The notes beneath the pieces were generated by a model, which saw only the letters and a list, made by a program, of their open reading frames with translations, was not told where the DNA came from and did no database searches. From the NCBI RefSeq assembly GCF_017313225.1, contig NZ_JAFLNE010000006.1:62001-126000 (forward strand): DNA of 64,000 nucleotides, read 5' to 3'. The first letter of the stretch is position 1; every line of letters starts with the position of its first letter. Source of the DNA: Allomuricauda sp. CAU 1633 (GTDB lineage: Bacteria; Bacteroidota; Bacteroidia; Flavobacteriales; Flavobacteriaceae). Shown piece by piece: positions 39,198 to 48,201 of the stretch. The position numbers and the translations under genes were made by a program.

Positions 39198-39788
39198 CTA
39201 ACTTTTATGCTTTTCCGCTCTTTTTAGGTCATAATACCAAAGATTGACCAATTGTCCACTCATATCTGGAGAAATTGTTATCCTACAGTTGCCTTTTAGG
39301 TGGACATGAACATCATTTTTATAAAAAACCGGGCTTTTTACCTTAAAGGTTTTTCCTCCGTACCAATGGTCCATAAGTTGTAATACATCCAACAGAAGGC
39401 TATCGCTTTCAAAAGTACCATCTTTATATGTGGCCCCATTGTAGTAGATTGATGCATTCATTTCGGTGATGGTATCATTGGTAAAGGACGGATAAAAATT
39501 TATGGCAGCAGGATATTCCATGCCTTCAATTTTAGACTCTACCCATGCTGTATTTTTGCGTCCGCCCTGCCAAAACTGCTTTTGTATATTTTTTTCAAAA
39601 CAGTACTCCCTAAATTCTTTTTTTGACATTCCAAAATACAGTCCCAAAAAAAGGGAATCTTGCACCACTCCCTTTTGAAGCTGCTCCTTTTCAAAGGCCA
39701 CATACCGTTCTGCATCGCTCTTTTTGCAAGATGCCAAACAGACCATCCCGATGAAGATGATCCATACACGTATTGTCTTTAATCTCAT
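39198..39788 (-). CDS. Small lipoprotein of unknown function embedded among FG-GAP genes
   Basis: A 196-residue protein with a type II signal (WIIFIGMVCLASC, Cys21). The mature part holds an LYFGMSKKEFREYCFEKN motif and several aromatic-rich beta-like stretches. I do not recognise a named family, though the 'GM(S/T)KKEF' phrase recurs in uncharacterised Bacteroidota lipoproteins. It overlaps the upstream FG-GAP gene by 4 bp (ATGA) and ends 1 bp before the next one, so it is firmly inside the operon and may work with the FG-GAP proteins, for example as an assembly or membrane partner. That role is a guess. Confidence 0.75.
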   Translation of the reverse strand: MRLKTIRVWIIFIGMVCLASCKKSDAERYVAFEKEQLQKGVVQDSLFLGLYFGMSKKEFREYCFEKNIQKQFWQGGRKNTAWVESKIEGMEYPAAINFYPSFTNDTITEMNASIYYNGATYKDGTFESDSLLLDVLQLMDHWYGGKTFKVKSPVFYKNDVHVHLKGNCRITISPDMSGQLVNLWYYDLKRAEKHKS

Positions 39789-42700
39789 TGTGCGCTATTC
39801 ATTTTCAACACTACCAAACTGTCATTAAGTCGGGAAAGTACCAAAAACTCGCTTGCACCTACGTGCAAGGAACGAATTTCCCTTACTTCTCCTTCAATTT
39901 GCAACCCAGATTGTGCCATCGACATTGCTTTAAAATGGCCATTGCCCAACCCCTTCAACAAAACACCCCGCGAACCGTCATTGATACCAACTTCGGGCTT
40001 GGACCAATAAAAATTTCCACCAGCCAATATATCAGGTATTCCATCATCGTCAAAATCTTCAATGCGCAATCCAAAAATTCGGGATAGCTGCGCCTCTGGA
40101 GGAAGGTTAATTTTCTTGAAAGATTCCTTTTCGTTTAAGAAAACTGAGGAGGCGGTGGTAAACACCTCCAGCTTTTGGGATTCATCAATAATAGTCTTCC
40201 CAAAAATATCCTCCACGGTTTGTTCTTTGTAGGCGTGATATTTTAAATATTTTTTCTTTAGATAGGGTAATTGTTCCACCAGCTCTGAACGCCCTACCAG
40301 AGGATAGTCTTCTTCCCCGTTATAAATGGTTATGATATGTTCCGGCTTTCCATTTTTATCGAAATCCTGAACGTACATGGTAACTGGTTTATCTTCGGTA
40401 GAACGCAAACGGGTATTTTCACCCAAATTACCTGCAATTAAATCGGGCAACCCATCTTGATTTAGATCCGAAACCTCCAAGGTGTTCCAAAAACCATTGG
40501 TTTTGGACAATCCCAGTTCTGCGGTTTTGTTCGTTAATTGTCCATTGTTGTTTTCAAATAGGATCAAGGGCATCCAATCGCCCACCAAAGCCAAATCTTG
40601 ATCACCATCTTGGTCGTAGTCGAACCATTGCGCATCTGTAATCATACCCAAATTGCGTAATCCAGGGGCAACATCCTCGCCAACTTCATTAAAGTTACCC
40701 TTCCCATCATTTTGCAATATATATCCGTTACTGGGCTCTCCATAATTGAATGGTTGCGACCGAATCCCCACAAAAAGGTCCATATCCCCATCGCCATCAA
40801 AATCGGCTGGGCTTACAACGGAACTGTTTTCGTAGCGATTGATGGGCAACCATTGTTTGGATATTGAAAATTGGCCTTTTCCGTTGTTGATATAAAGACG
40901 GTCTTTGAGCGAGGAAGAGCTATTGGGAAATTCATTCCCTCCGCTGCAGACGTACAAATCCAAATCCCCGTCATTATCGGCATCAAAGAAAGCTGAATTG
41001 GTATCGAGGCTGGATTTATCAGCTTCAAAAGCGGGCTGTATCATTTTTTGGAACTGCCCATTGCTATCTTGCAGATAGCATACCGCCGTTTCTCCCTTAT
41101 TACCACCTAAATATAAATCCATTCTGCCGTCTCCATTGATGTCAGCAGTATTGATATGGGCAAAACCTGCGGAAATCATGTCAAAAAGCAGAAGATCTCT
41201 ATCAAAATCGTTAAATGAGGATTTTTTATGGAGATAGGGTATGGTCATGGAATCGGATACATCGGTAAACCAGGTTTGGCCTTGGGCTTTCATCCAATCC
41301 CTGTTCTTTTCAACACCATCTGTGTGTTCTGAATACGAAATGGTAAGAAATTGATCAACCTCAACATTATTTAAAATATTGATGCTCCCATCGGACCATT
41401 TCACCTGTATGGAATCTATGCGGTCTGTATTTCCCAGACCAAAATGCAATCGATCATCCACAGTGGATTGATACCCCCGCATGGGCGCCAATTCTTGATA
41501 GTATATTTTGTCTTTTGAATATACCGTGGCCTGGGTGCCCAAACCAGAAGTATTTATTTCATTTTCGAGACCAACAAACTTCAGATTGATAAAATGATTA
41601 TCCTTTTTTTGGGATTCTGCATTGTTTCGATAGATAAAGGCGGGCATATTTACATTGCTCAACACTAAATCCAAGTCTCCGTCATTGTCCAAATCCCCAT
41701 ACGCAGAGCCATTGGAAAAACTGGGGCAATTTAACCCCCACTCCTCCGATGTATTTGTAAAGGTGAGGTCTCCATTGTTCATAAAAGCAAAGTTGGGCAT
41801 GGGATTGGATGGGATACTGTCTATCAACTGTTTTAAATAGCTCCCTTTTTCCCTAAATAATCTTGCTGTGGTAATGGGGTCTGCATAAAAATTAAGGTAG
41901 TCCAGGTCAATGAGATCTTTAAAAATACCATTGGCCACGAACATGTCCTTGTTTCCATCATTGTCATAATCGGCAATAAGGGCGCCCCAACTCCAATCTG
42001 TGGCCTCAACGCCTGCAAAACGGGATATTTCGGACATGCTAATATGCCCCTCACTGTTGGGAAGGCCTTGGTTGAGCTGTAGCACGTTTCTTGGGAATTG
42101 ACGGTGATAGCCTGCATTTACATTGGCTTTATACTTGTTCCAATCCTCAAAAATGGCCTTGGTCTTTAAGCGAGACTCTTGCTTGGGAAGCATTTCGGTG
42201 ACAAATATTTCGGGCCAACCATCATTGTTGATGTCGGCCATATCGGCTCCCATGGAACCCAAACTTATCTCACCAATGACCGTTTCCAAGGATTCGGTAA
42301 ACGTACCATCGCCATTATTGACATAGAGATAATCCTTTTCAAAAAAATCGTTGGAAACAAAAATATCTTGCCAGCCATCCCTATTGATATCGCCGATGGT
42401 AACGCCTAAACCAAATCCGATGGCACTGCCATAAATTCCAGCAGGTTCACTTACATCTGTAAATGAATCGCCATCGTTTCTGTACAGTTTATTGCCCCCA
42501 TTGGGATCACGAATCAACCGTTGATCTTTTTTTAAGGTATAGCCTCCTACGGAACGAATGGAATTGTTGAGCAAGTACATGTCCAGATCACCATCTTTAT
42601 CGTAATCAAAAAAAGCAGCATGGGTTGAAAGGCCATAATCTGCAATACGATATTGCTCAGCTTTTTCTTCAAAACTTAAATTGCCGTCTTTATCAATTCC

Positions 42701-43165
42701 TTTATTGATAAAAAGTTCATTGTGCCGATTCTCTCCTTCGGGTTTTCCGGATTTACAAATATAAATATCCAGCCAGCCATCCCCATTTACATCAGCGAGA
42801 CTTACACCAGTGGACCATATTCCCTCTGAATTCAATCCAACTTCATCCGTGACATCCTTGAATTTAAGCCCTCCTTGATTTAGGTACAATCTATTACTGA
42901 CCATGTTTCCAGTAAAGAAAACATCGGGGAGTCCATCCTTGTCCAGATCCCCAATGGCCACACCCCCACCATTATAAAAATTGCGATAGGTGTATGTATT
43001 GAATTCCTCTGTGTATTTTAGATCGTTTCTGAAATCAATTCCCGTCTCTTCGGCCGATAATAAAGAAAAAAGAGCTCCATCCCTTGAACCGCAATCCAAA
43101 GATTCTGGATGTTTTTGACATCCAGCGAGCAGAATTGCCAAACCAATGAGCCCTCTTTTTATCAT
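39785..43165 (-). CDS. FG-GAP/VCBS repeat and ASPIC/UnbV domain lipoprotein 3 (locus B)
   Basis: The 1126-residue protein has signal MIKRGLIGLAILLAGC (Cys16), seven calcium loops (GDLDKDGLPDVFF to GDLDNDGDLDLVL), an ASPIC/UnbV domain (about 521-608, with MRGYQSTVDDRLHFGLG and VKWSDGS) and seven more loops (ADINGDGRMDLYL to EDFDDDGIPDILA). It is the first FG-GAP gene after susD in locus B and starts 28 bp beyond a strong hairpin, the same relation as in locus A. It lies nearest the SusC/SusD genes and is therefore the best candidate to form part of the surface complex. Confidence 0.88.
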   Translation of the reverse strand: MIKRGLIGLAILLAGCQKHPESLDCGSRDGALFSLLSAEETGIDFRNDLKYTEEFNTYTYRNFYNGGGVAIGDLDKDGLPDVFFTGNMVSNRLYLNQGGLKFKDVTDEVGLNSEGIWSTGVSLADVNGDGWLDIYICKSGKPEGENRHNELFINKGIDKDGNLSFEEKAEQYRIADYGLSTHAAFFDYDKDGDLDMYLLNNSIRSVGGYTLKKDQRLIRDPNGGNKLYRNDGDSFTDVSEPAGIYGSAIGFGLGVTIGDINRDGWQDIFVSNDFFEKDYLYVNNGDGTFTESLETVIGEISLGSMGADMADINNDGWPEIFVTEMLPKQESRLKTKAIFEDWNKYKANVNAGYHRQFPRNVLQLNQGLPNSEGHISMSEISRFAGVEATDWSWGALIADYDNDGNKDMFVANGIFKDLIDLDYLNFYADPITTARLFREKGSYLKQLIDSIPSNPMPNFAFMNNGDLTFTNTSEEWGLNCPSFSNGSAYGDLDNDGDLDLVLSNVNMPAFIYRNNAESQKKDNHFINLKFVGLENEINTSGLGTQATVYSKDKIYYQELAPMRGYQSTVDDRLHFGLGNTDRIDSIQVKWSDGSINILNNVEVDQFLTISYSEHTDGVEKNRDWMKAQGQTWFTDVSDSMTIPYLHKKSSFNDFDRDLLLFDMISAGFAHINTADINGDGRMDLYLGGNKGETAVCYLQDSNGQFQKMIQPAFEADKSSLDTNSAFFDADNDGDLDLYVCSGGNEFPNSSSSLKDRLYINNGKGQFSISKQWLPINRYENSSVVSPADFDGDGDMDLFVGIRSQPFNYGEPSNGYILQNDGKGNFNEVGEDVAPGLRNLGMITDAQWFDYDQDGDQDLALVGDWMPLILFENNNGQLTNKTAELGLSKTNGFWNTLEVSDLNQDGLPDLIAGNLGENTRLRSTEDKPVTMYVQDFDKNGKPEHIITIYNGEEDYPLVGRSELVEQLPYLKKKYLKYHAYKEQTVEDIFGKTIIDESQKLEVFTTASSVFLNEKESFKKINLPPEAQLSRIFGLRIEDFDDDGIPDILAGGNFYWSKPEVGINDGSRGVLLKGLGNGHFKAMSMAQSGLQIEGEVREIRSLHVGASEFLVLSRLNDSLVVLKMNSAQ

Positions 43166-43193
43166 ACTATCCTTCTTCTATTATTAAAAATAA

Positions 43194-43225
43194 GAAAAGA
43201 CACAAAAAGCTAATTGTGTCTTTTC
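43194..43225 (-). terminator. Perfect 12-bp hairpin between susD and FG-GAP gene 3 (locus B)
   Basis: GAAAAGACACAA (43194-43205) pairs perfectly with TTGTGTCTTTTC (43214-43225); the loop is 8 nt. Read on the minus strand it is followed by TTATTTTTAATAA, a fair T-rich tail. It lies 48 bp after the susD stop and 28 bp before the next start, so it probably attenuates read-through into the FG-GAP genes or protects the susCD mRNA end. Confidence 0.7.
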
Positions 43226-43273
43226 TATAAAACTAACTAAAACAAACTAATTCTATGTTGAAAACATATACCT

Positions 43274-44809
43274 CTAATAACCAGGGTTCTGGGTTAGATT
43301 GGGGTTTCCGTTCAACTGAGCGGTTGGTATTGGGAACACATTCTTGTTGGGATCGGTAATTGTTTTTTCCCACCAAGTGCTTGTGAATCGATCAAAACGA
43401 ATCATAATGGTTCGTGCCTGTGCCTCAAAAGCCAATTCTCTTTGGATTTCATCATAGAGGGCATCCTCGGTCAAAGGTGAGATTGCTGCCAAACCAGCTC
43501 TTTCCCTAACCTGTCTTACCAATTCCTCAGCCTCGGTCATGTTTCCGCCAGAACGCCATAGCGCTTCAGCCCGCATCAGCAATATTTCGGAAAAACGAAT
43601 GATTGGGAAATCATTATCCATAGCCAATGCGATTCCATTTTCAAATTCATATTTCCCTATCCGCGCTCCGGATTGGCTAAATGCAAAAGGAAACAATTCG
43701 TTGATATAAGGTGTAAAAATCAGTGGCGTGCCATCTGGGTCGGAATTTCCCTGAGAGTCAACCTCAATGGCACCATTGGGGTCATTAATAGGTTCACCTG
43801 ATGATGTGAACTGTTGCCCAGTTATGAATATTTCTTTTCTATTATCGGCATCATCAAAAGAATTGTAAAATTCCTCCAAGGCGGTATAACCGTTCCAGGG
43901 ACCATCTGTGAAATTATAGGTAGCACGGTTCAATGGGTGTAGGGTCCTCATGTGCATATTGAACTGTCCTCCACTGGTTTTGGACTGAACCACCACCATG
44001 ATATTCTCACTACTACCTGTATTATCTATGGTGAAATTGTCCATGTAATTGGCCACCAAAGAATACTGTCCTCCATCAATAATCTGTTGGGTCAAATCCA
44101 ACACTTTCTGATATTGCGGAGTTCCAGTGTACACCTCGGCATTGAGATACACTCGAGCCAAAATCCCCATAGCAGCCCATCGGTTCCATCTACCATAATA
44201 TTGTCCTCCAACGTCAGCTGGCAACTGGGTAATCAAGTCTTCAAACTCACTGGTGATAAAGTTATACACCTCCGCTTTGGGTGTTCTGGATGGGCTGGCC
44301 TCTGCTTCAGCAAAGGAAGTTACCAAAGGTACATCTCCCCAAAGATCCATAGCAGTGAAGTAATAAAAAGCTCGTAGCGCCCGTAGTTCATTCACAGCCT
44401 CAGTGGGATCTTCCAACGTAGCCTCAAATTCCTCTATCAATCGGTTACAGGTGGCAATACCACTAAAACACATATTCCAGGTATTGTTGATAAACCATGC
44501 ATTGTTTTCCCACTCATGTCTGTGCAAACGTGCCCAGATACCTCCATCATCCCATGGCCCAAACTTGGCGGGAGCGGCACTGGTTTCCGTTGACAACTCC
44601 TGAACTTCAAAATAGCCATTGTTTCCATACGAGCCAGCCAAAGGCGCATAGGCTGTAAGAATAGCAGCAATTTGAGTATTTTCTGTGGTGTACTCCGTAT
44701 CTGGAGTTAGTTCGCTATACAAAGTGGTCTCCAAATCTGTGCAGGAATTGATACATCCCAGCAAGACGACCATCAAAGTCAATTTAGTTATTATTTCTGT
44801 CCTTTTCAT
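43274..44809 (-). CDS. SusD/RagB-type surface glycan-binding lipoprotein (locus B)
   Basis: A 511-residue SusD homolog. The signal ends either at LLGC (Cys19) or NSC (Cys23). SusD signatures include LRALRAFYYFTAMDLWGDVPLVT, IIRFSEILLMRAEALWRSGG, LAFEAQARTIMIRFDRF and NVFPIPTAQLNGNPNLTQNPGY at the C-terminus. It lies 12 bp after susC and forms the lid of the locus B transporter. It is clearly diverged from the locus A SusD, suggesting a different glycan. Confidence 0.94.
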   Translation of the reverse strand: MKRTEIITKLTLMVVLLGCINSCTDLETTLYSELTPDTEYTTENTQIAAILTAYAPLAGSYGNNGYFEVQELSTETSAAPAKFGPWDDGGIWARLHRHEWENNAWFINNTWNMCFSGIATCNRLIEEFEATLEDPTEAVNELRALRAFYYFTAMDLWGDVPLVTSFAEAEASPSRTPKAEVYNFITSEFEDLITQLPADVGGQYYGRWNRWAAMGILARVYLNAEVYTGTPQYQKVLDLTQQIIDGGQYSLVANYMDNFTIDNTGSSENIMVVVQSKTSGGQFNMHMRTLHPLNRATYNFTDGPWNGYTALEEFYNSFDDADNRKEIFITGQQFTSSGEPINDPNGAIEVDSQGNSDPDGTPLIFTPYINELFPFAFSQSGARIGKYEFENGIALAMDNDFPIIRFSEILLMRAEALWRSGGNMTEAEELVRQVRERAGLAAISPLTEDALYDEIQRELAFEAQARTIMIRFDRFTSTWWEKTITDPNKNVFPIPTAQLNGNPNLTQNPGY

Positions 44810-44821
44810 TACAAATATTTT

Positions 44822-47770
44822 TTAGAATGTTACGTTTAGACCTAAACTAAGGGTACGAGACCTGAAGTAAGAGGTTCGATCATCAATACCTGGGGCAAGT
44901 GGGTCACCAAACCAATCGTAGTGTACCTCTGGGTCTACCCCTGTATATCCCGTAATCACAAACAGATTCTGTCCTGTGGCATATACCCTAAAGTTTTTAA
45001 TAACATCGGTCTTTAAATCAATGTTATAGCCCACAGTCACGTTATCCAATTTAAAGAAATCTGCTTTTTCTACATAATAGCTGTTCCAGCTTTCTCCTTG
45101 GGTCAAGTCTGGCAAATAATATTTAGTACGCACAGGGTTGTAGTTCTGCGAAGCCAACGGAGATTCGTAGTATGCTCTGTTGATGTTCACCAAACTATGG
45201 CCAAAAGCACCTCGGAACGTAGCACTCAAATCAAACTTTCCAACGGTTAAACTGTTGTTCCAAGACAACTCAAAATCTGGAAGTCCATTACCCACTACCA
45301 CTGCATCATCCTCTTGGGAAATTGTACCATCCCCATTTTGGTCCGTAATGATTCTAGAGCCATCTTCTGCCAGTCCTTCAAAAATAGGAGCCACGATTTC
45401 ACCAATAACCTTTCCTTCCTCCAATTTAATTGGCTGAATTCCATTTAACCCCGGAGGACCTAAATTTCCACGGAACAATACCTGACGTTCCCCATCAAAA
45501 CTGACTAATTTGGTGTTAAAGGTTGAAAAAGTAATGCCTGTTGTATAGTTTACCTTACTGGTTTGAACCACAGCACCATTTAAGGTCACCTCTACCCCTG
45601 TTGATTCCAATTCACCCACATTGACCAATGTCCTTCCAAAGAAATTAGGCGGTTGTGGAACTTCAAGAAAGCTAAGGATATCTGTAGAGTTTCTGCTATA
45701 CACATCAATAGAACCATAAAGTCTGGAATTCAACAACCCAAAATCCAATCCAATATTGGTCTCCGCTTTTTCCTCCCATTTTAGATCGGGGTTAGGGTTG
45801 GAGGCAAAATTTACACCCTGTATCCATTGATTGTTAAATTGGGACCTACTACCCCTTGACAAGCGGGTTCTATACTCGTAATTCTGATTGGGCAAGTTCC
45901 CGGTTACCCCATATCCTGCTCTTAGTTTTAAGGAACTGAAAGGAATATCGAACAATTGGGCAAAATCCAAACCACCACTTACCGCATAAAAATTACCCCA
46001 CTTCTCATTATCACCAAATTTGGATGATCCTTCACGTCTGTACGATGCACTCATGAAGAATTTGTCCTTCCAGTTAAGCATAGCCCTTCCAAAGTAAGAA
46101 ATCAATCGAGATTCTTCCTTTTGGCTATTGAGTCCTACCAAAGCATCATTACCTGTAGCTGACCCCAATCCAAGTTCCAAGGAATTGTACAACAAGTCAT
46201 TGGTTATAAAATTGGTATTGAACGCATCAAAGTTGGTGAAGGTAAATTCCTGCCAAGAATAACCTCCCAGCAATGAGAATTTTACATCACCAAAATATTT
46301 TTCATAGTTTGCGGTCAACTCAAAAAGTTCGTTTTCACGATCTTCAGCCTCTTTTCTAGCTCTACCGCCTTGTCCCGCTGCTGAAGAAAATCGCATTCTT
46401 GAGCTGTAATATTGAGATCGTTGGTCGCTTTCGTGCTGAAGGGAATAAAAACCTGCAATACTAAGATCATCAGTCAACTTATAGTCAGCTTTGATCGTAC
46501 CCAAAAGCGTGGTGAAAATACCATCATCCGTAGTTTCTTGCGAAATAGCATATGGGTTATGGTATTCGGGAGTGGTTGGTTCCCAATACCCATTGGCAGG
46601 ATCTCCATCAATGTAAACCGGAGCCGTAGGATCCGCAATGATAGCAAAACGTTGAGCCTCGTAGGGAATAAAAGAAGCTTTACGCTTGGTAATGGCCCCA
46701 TTGATAGTAAGGGTAAGTTTGTCGTTGATGGCTCGTTGCACCAAATTAAAACGCGCATTGAATTGATCAAAGCCACTACCAATAGCGACTCCTTCCACAT
46801 CTCTGTAGTTCACCGAAGCGCGGTAATGTCCACTTTTTATGCTATTGGACAGTGCCAAGTTGTGCACATTGGTTACACCAGTTCGCGTTACCAAGTCCAA
46901 CCAATCTGTTTCGTAACCGTTATCGGTTCCTCCTGCTTCAATGAATTCTTGTGGAGAGGAGTTTTCCACAAATTTGGCCACACTTTCCATAGAGAAGTAG
47001 GTGTTGTACTCTACTCTGGCATTGTCAACCCCAGAAGCTCTTTTGGTTGTTACCAAAATAACCCCAGAAGAACCTCGAGTACCATAAATGGCTGCTGCCG
47101 AAGCATCTTTCAAGACTTCAATGGATTTAATATCATTGGGGTCTATACTTTGCAGTGAACCGCCCAATACTCCATCAATAACAACCAAAGGTTGCGCATT
47201 GGCGCCAAAGGTAGAAAGTCCCCTTAACCGGATATTATACCCTCCGTTTGGGTCACCCCCTGGTCGTGCAATAGAAAGACCAGCCACTTTACCTTGCAAA
47301 AGTTGTGCAGGATCATTAATGTTACCCGTGTTGAATTCATCAGAGTCCACACTGGCCACGGCACTGGTAACTTCCCTTCGTTCCACGGTACCATAACCAA
47401 TTCCTGTGATGGTTACCTCATCCAATTGGGTAAAATCTTCTGTTAAGGATACATCAATAGTGGTCTGTGCTCCAACTTGAACTTCTTGTGTCCTAAAACC
47501 TACGTACGAGAAGACAAGAACGTCTTGGTCACTGACCTCAACTTGATAAATACCATCAAAATCTGTAACGGTTCCTGAAGTGGTTCCCCTAACAATGACA
47601 TTGGCACCAGGGATAGGTGTCCCGGTAGCTGCATCCGTTACAGTACCAGATACTGTTTTTTGATCTTGGGCATGCACTTGCATCCCAAGAAAAAATGAGA
47701 AAATTGCCAGCACCCAAAGACTTTTGGGAACCCGCAACTTCACAAATGATAGTTGTGTGTTTTTCAGCAT
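44822..47770 (-). CDS. SusC/RagA-type TonB-linked outer-membrane transporter (locus B)
   Basis: This 982-residue protein has a long signal peptide (to about residue 35, QVHAQ), a carboxypeptidase-regulatory-like domain (KTVSGTVTDAATGTPIPGANVIV), the SusC junction LDEVTITGIGYGTVERRE, plug motifs IRLRGLSTFGANAQPLVVIDGVLGG and ASAAAIYGTRGSSGVILVTTK, and a barrel ending TLSLGLNVTF. It starts the roughly 17-kb locus B, probably one long transcript with internal attenuation. The IGYGTVERRE variant in place of VVVGYGTQ sets it apart from the locus A SusC. Confidence 0.95.
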   Translation of the reverse strand: MLKNTQLSFVKLRVPKSLWVLAIFSFFLGMQVHAQDQKTVSGTVTDAATGTPIPGANVIVRGTTSGTVTDFDGIYQVEVSDQDVLVFSYVGFRTQEVQVGAQTTIDVSLTEDFTQLDEVTITGIGYGTVERREVTSAVASVDSDEFNTGNINDPAQLLQGKVAGLSIARPGGDPNGGYNIRLRGLSTFGANAQPLVVIDGVLGGSLQSIDPNDIKSIEVLKDASAAAIYGTRGSSGVILVTTKRASGVDNARVEYNTYFSMESVAKFVENSSPQEFIEAGGTDNGYETDWLDLVTRTGVTNVHNLALSNSIKSGHYRASVNYRDVEGVAIGSGFDQFNARFNLVQRAINDKLTLTINGAITKRKASFIPYEAQRFAIIADPTAPVYIDGDPANGYWEPTTPEYHNPYAISQETTDDGIFTTLLGTIKADYKLTDDLSIAGFYSLQHESDQRSQYYSSRMRFSSAAGQGGRARKEAEDRENELFELTANYEKYFGDVKFSLLGGYSWQEFTFTNFDAFNTNFITNDLLYNSLELGLGSATGNDALVGLNSQKEESRLISYFGRAMLNWKDKFFMSASYRREGSSKFGDNEKWGNFYAVSGGLDFAQLFDIPFSSLKLRAGYGVTGNLPNQNYEYRTRLSRGSRSQFNNQWIQGVNFASNPNPDLKWEEKAETNIGLDFGLLNSRLYGSIDVYSRNSTDILSFLEVPQPPNFFGRTLVNVGELESTGVEVTLNGAVVQTSKVNYTTGITFSTFNTKLVSFDGERQVLFRGNLGPPGLNGIQPIKLEEGKVIGEIVAPIFEGLAEDGSRIITDQNGDGTISQEDDAVVVGNGLPDFELSWNNSLTVGKFDLSATFRGAFGHSLVNINRAYYESPLASQNYNPVRTKYYLPDLTQGESWNSYYVEKADFFKLDNVTVGYNIDLKTDVIKNFRVYATGQNLFVITGYTGVDPEVHYDWFGDPLAPGIDDRTSYFRSRTLSLGLNVTF

Positions 47771-48201
47771 TTTGTTTAGTTTACGTTAAATAAGTGTGCG
47801 TTTTACACATGCAAGGAAACGAAATAAATTGGGATTTGCAAATATTCCGTTAAAAAAATGTGGTTTTAACACTTATAATGTCTCGAAATTGCTTGCAAGC
47901 ATGATTTTTAAAGGATTTTTTTACATCTTGATTTTTGAACACCTAGAACATCCCATAGTGAGGAATGTGGCAATATCCTCAATGCCAGTTTATTATTGGA
48001 AAGGTAAAATGGATTGCAATTTGTGCAATTTTCTTGGGCTTAGGCTTTGGCGGTATTTCAAAGAAAAGAGCTAAACCCAAGAATGGGAAGTGTTTATTTA
48101 TTAGGAGAGCAAAAAAGGAAGGAATTGATCAGTGGGGCCTGATTTTTGTGTTAACAATTATTTAATAAAGGTGGCGTTAAAATTTATCAATTAGCTACTT
48201 G
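47771..48201. other. 431-bp intergenic region upstream of locus B susC
   Basis: Non-coding, AT-rich. It must contain the locus B promoter but I found no exact TAnnTTTG on the minus strand and no copy of the TATGCATCAT repeat seen in locus A. A GTGT/ACAC-type weak inverted repeat occurs near 47790-47806. Nothing else recognised. Confidence 0.4.

Noticed and set aside
46412..47158. 248-codon open frame on the plus strand
   Set aside because: It is antisense to the locus B susC, whose frame carries clear domain motifs; the translation has no recognisable features.
47890..47901. 12-bp palindrome TGCTTGCAAGCA
   Set aside because: A single 12-bp perfect palindrome is expected many times by chance in 64 kb and no second copy was seen.
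47796..48074. 92-codon plus-strand open frame in the susC upstream gap
   Set aside because: Biased composition typical of AT-rich non-coding DNA, no motif, and it covers the region that must hold the locus B promoter.
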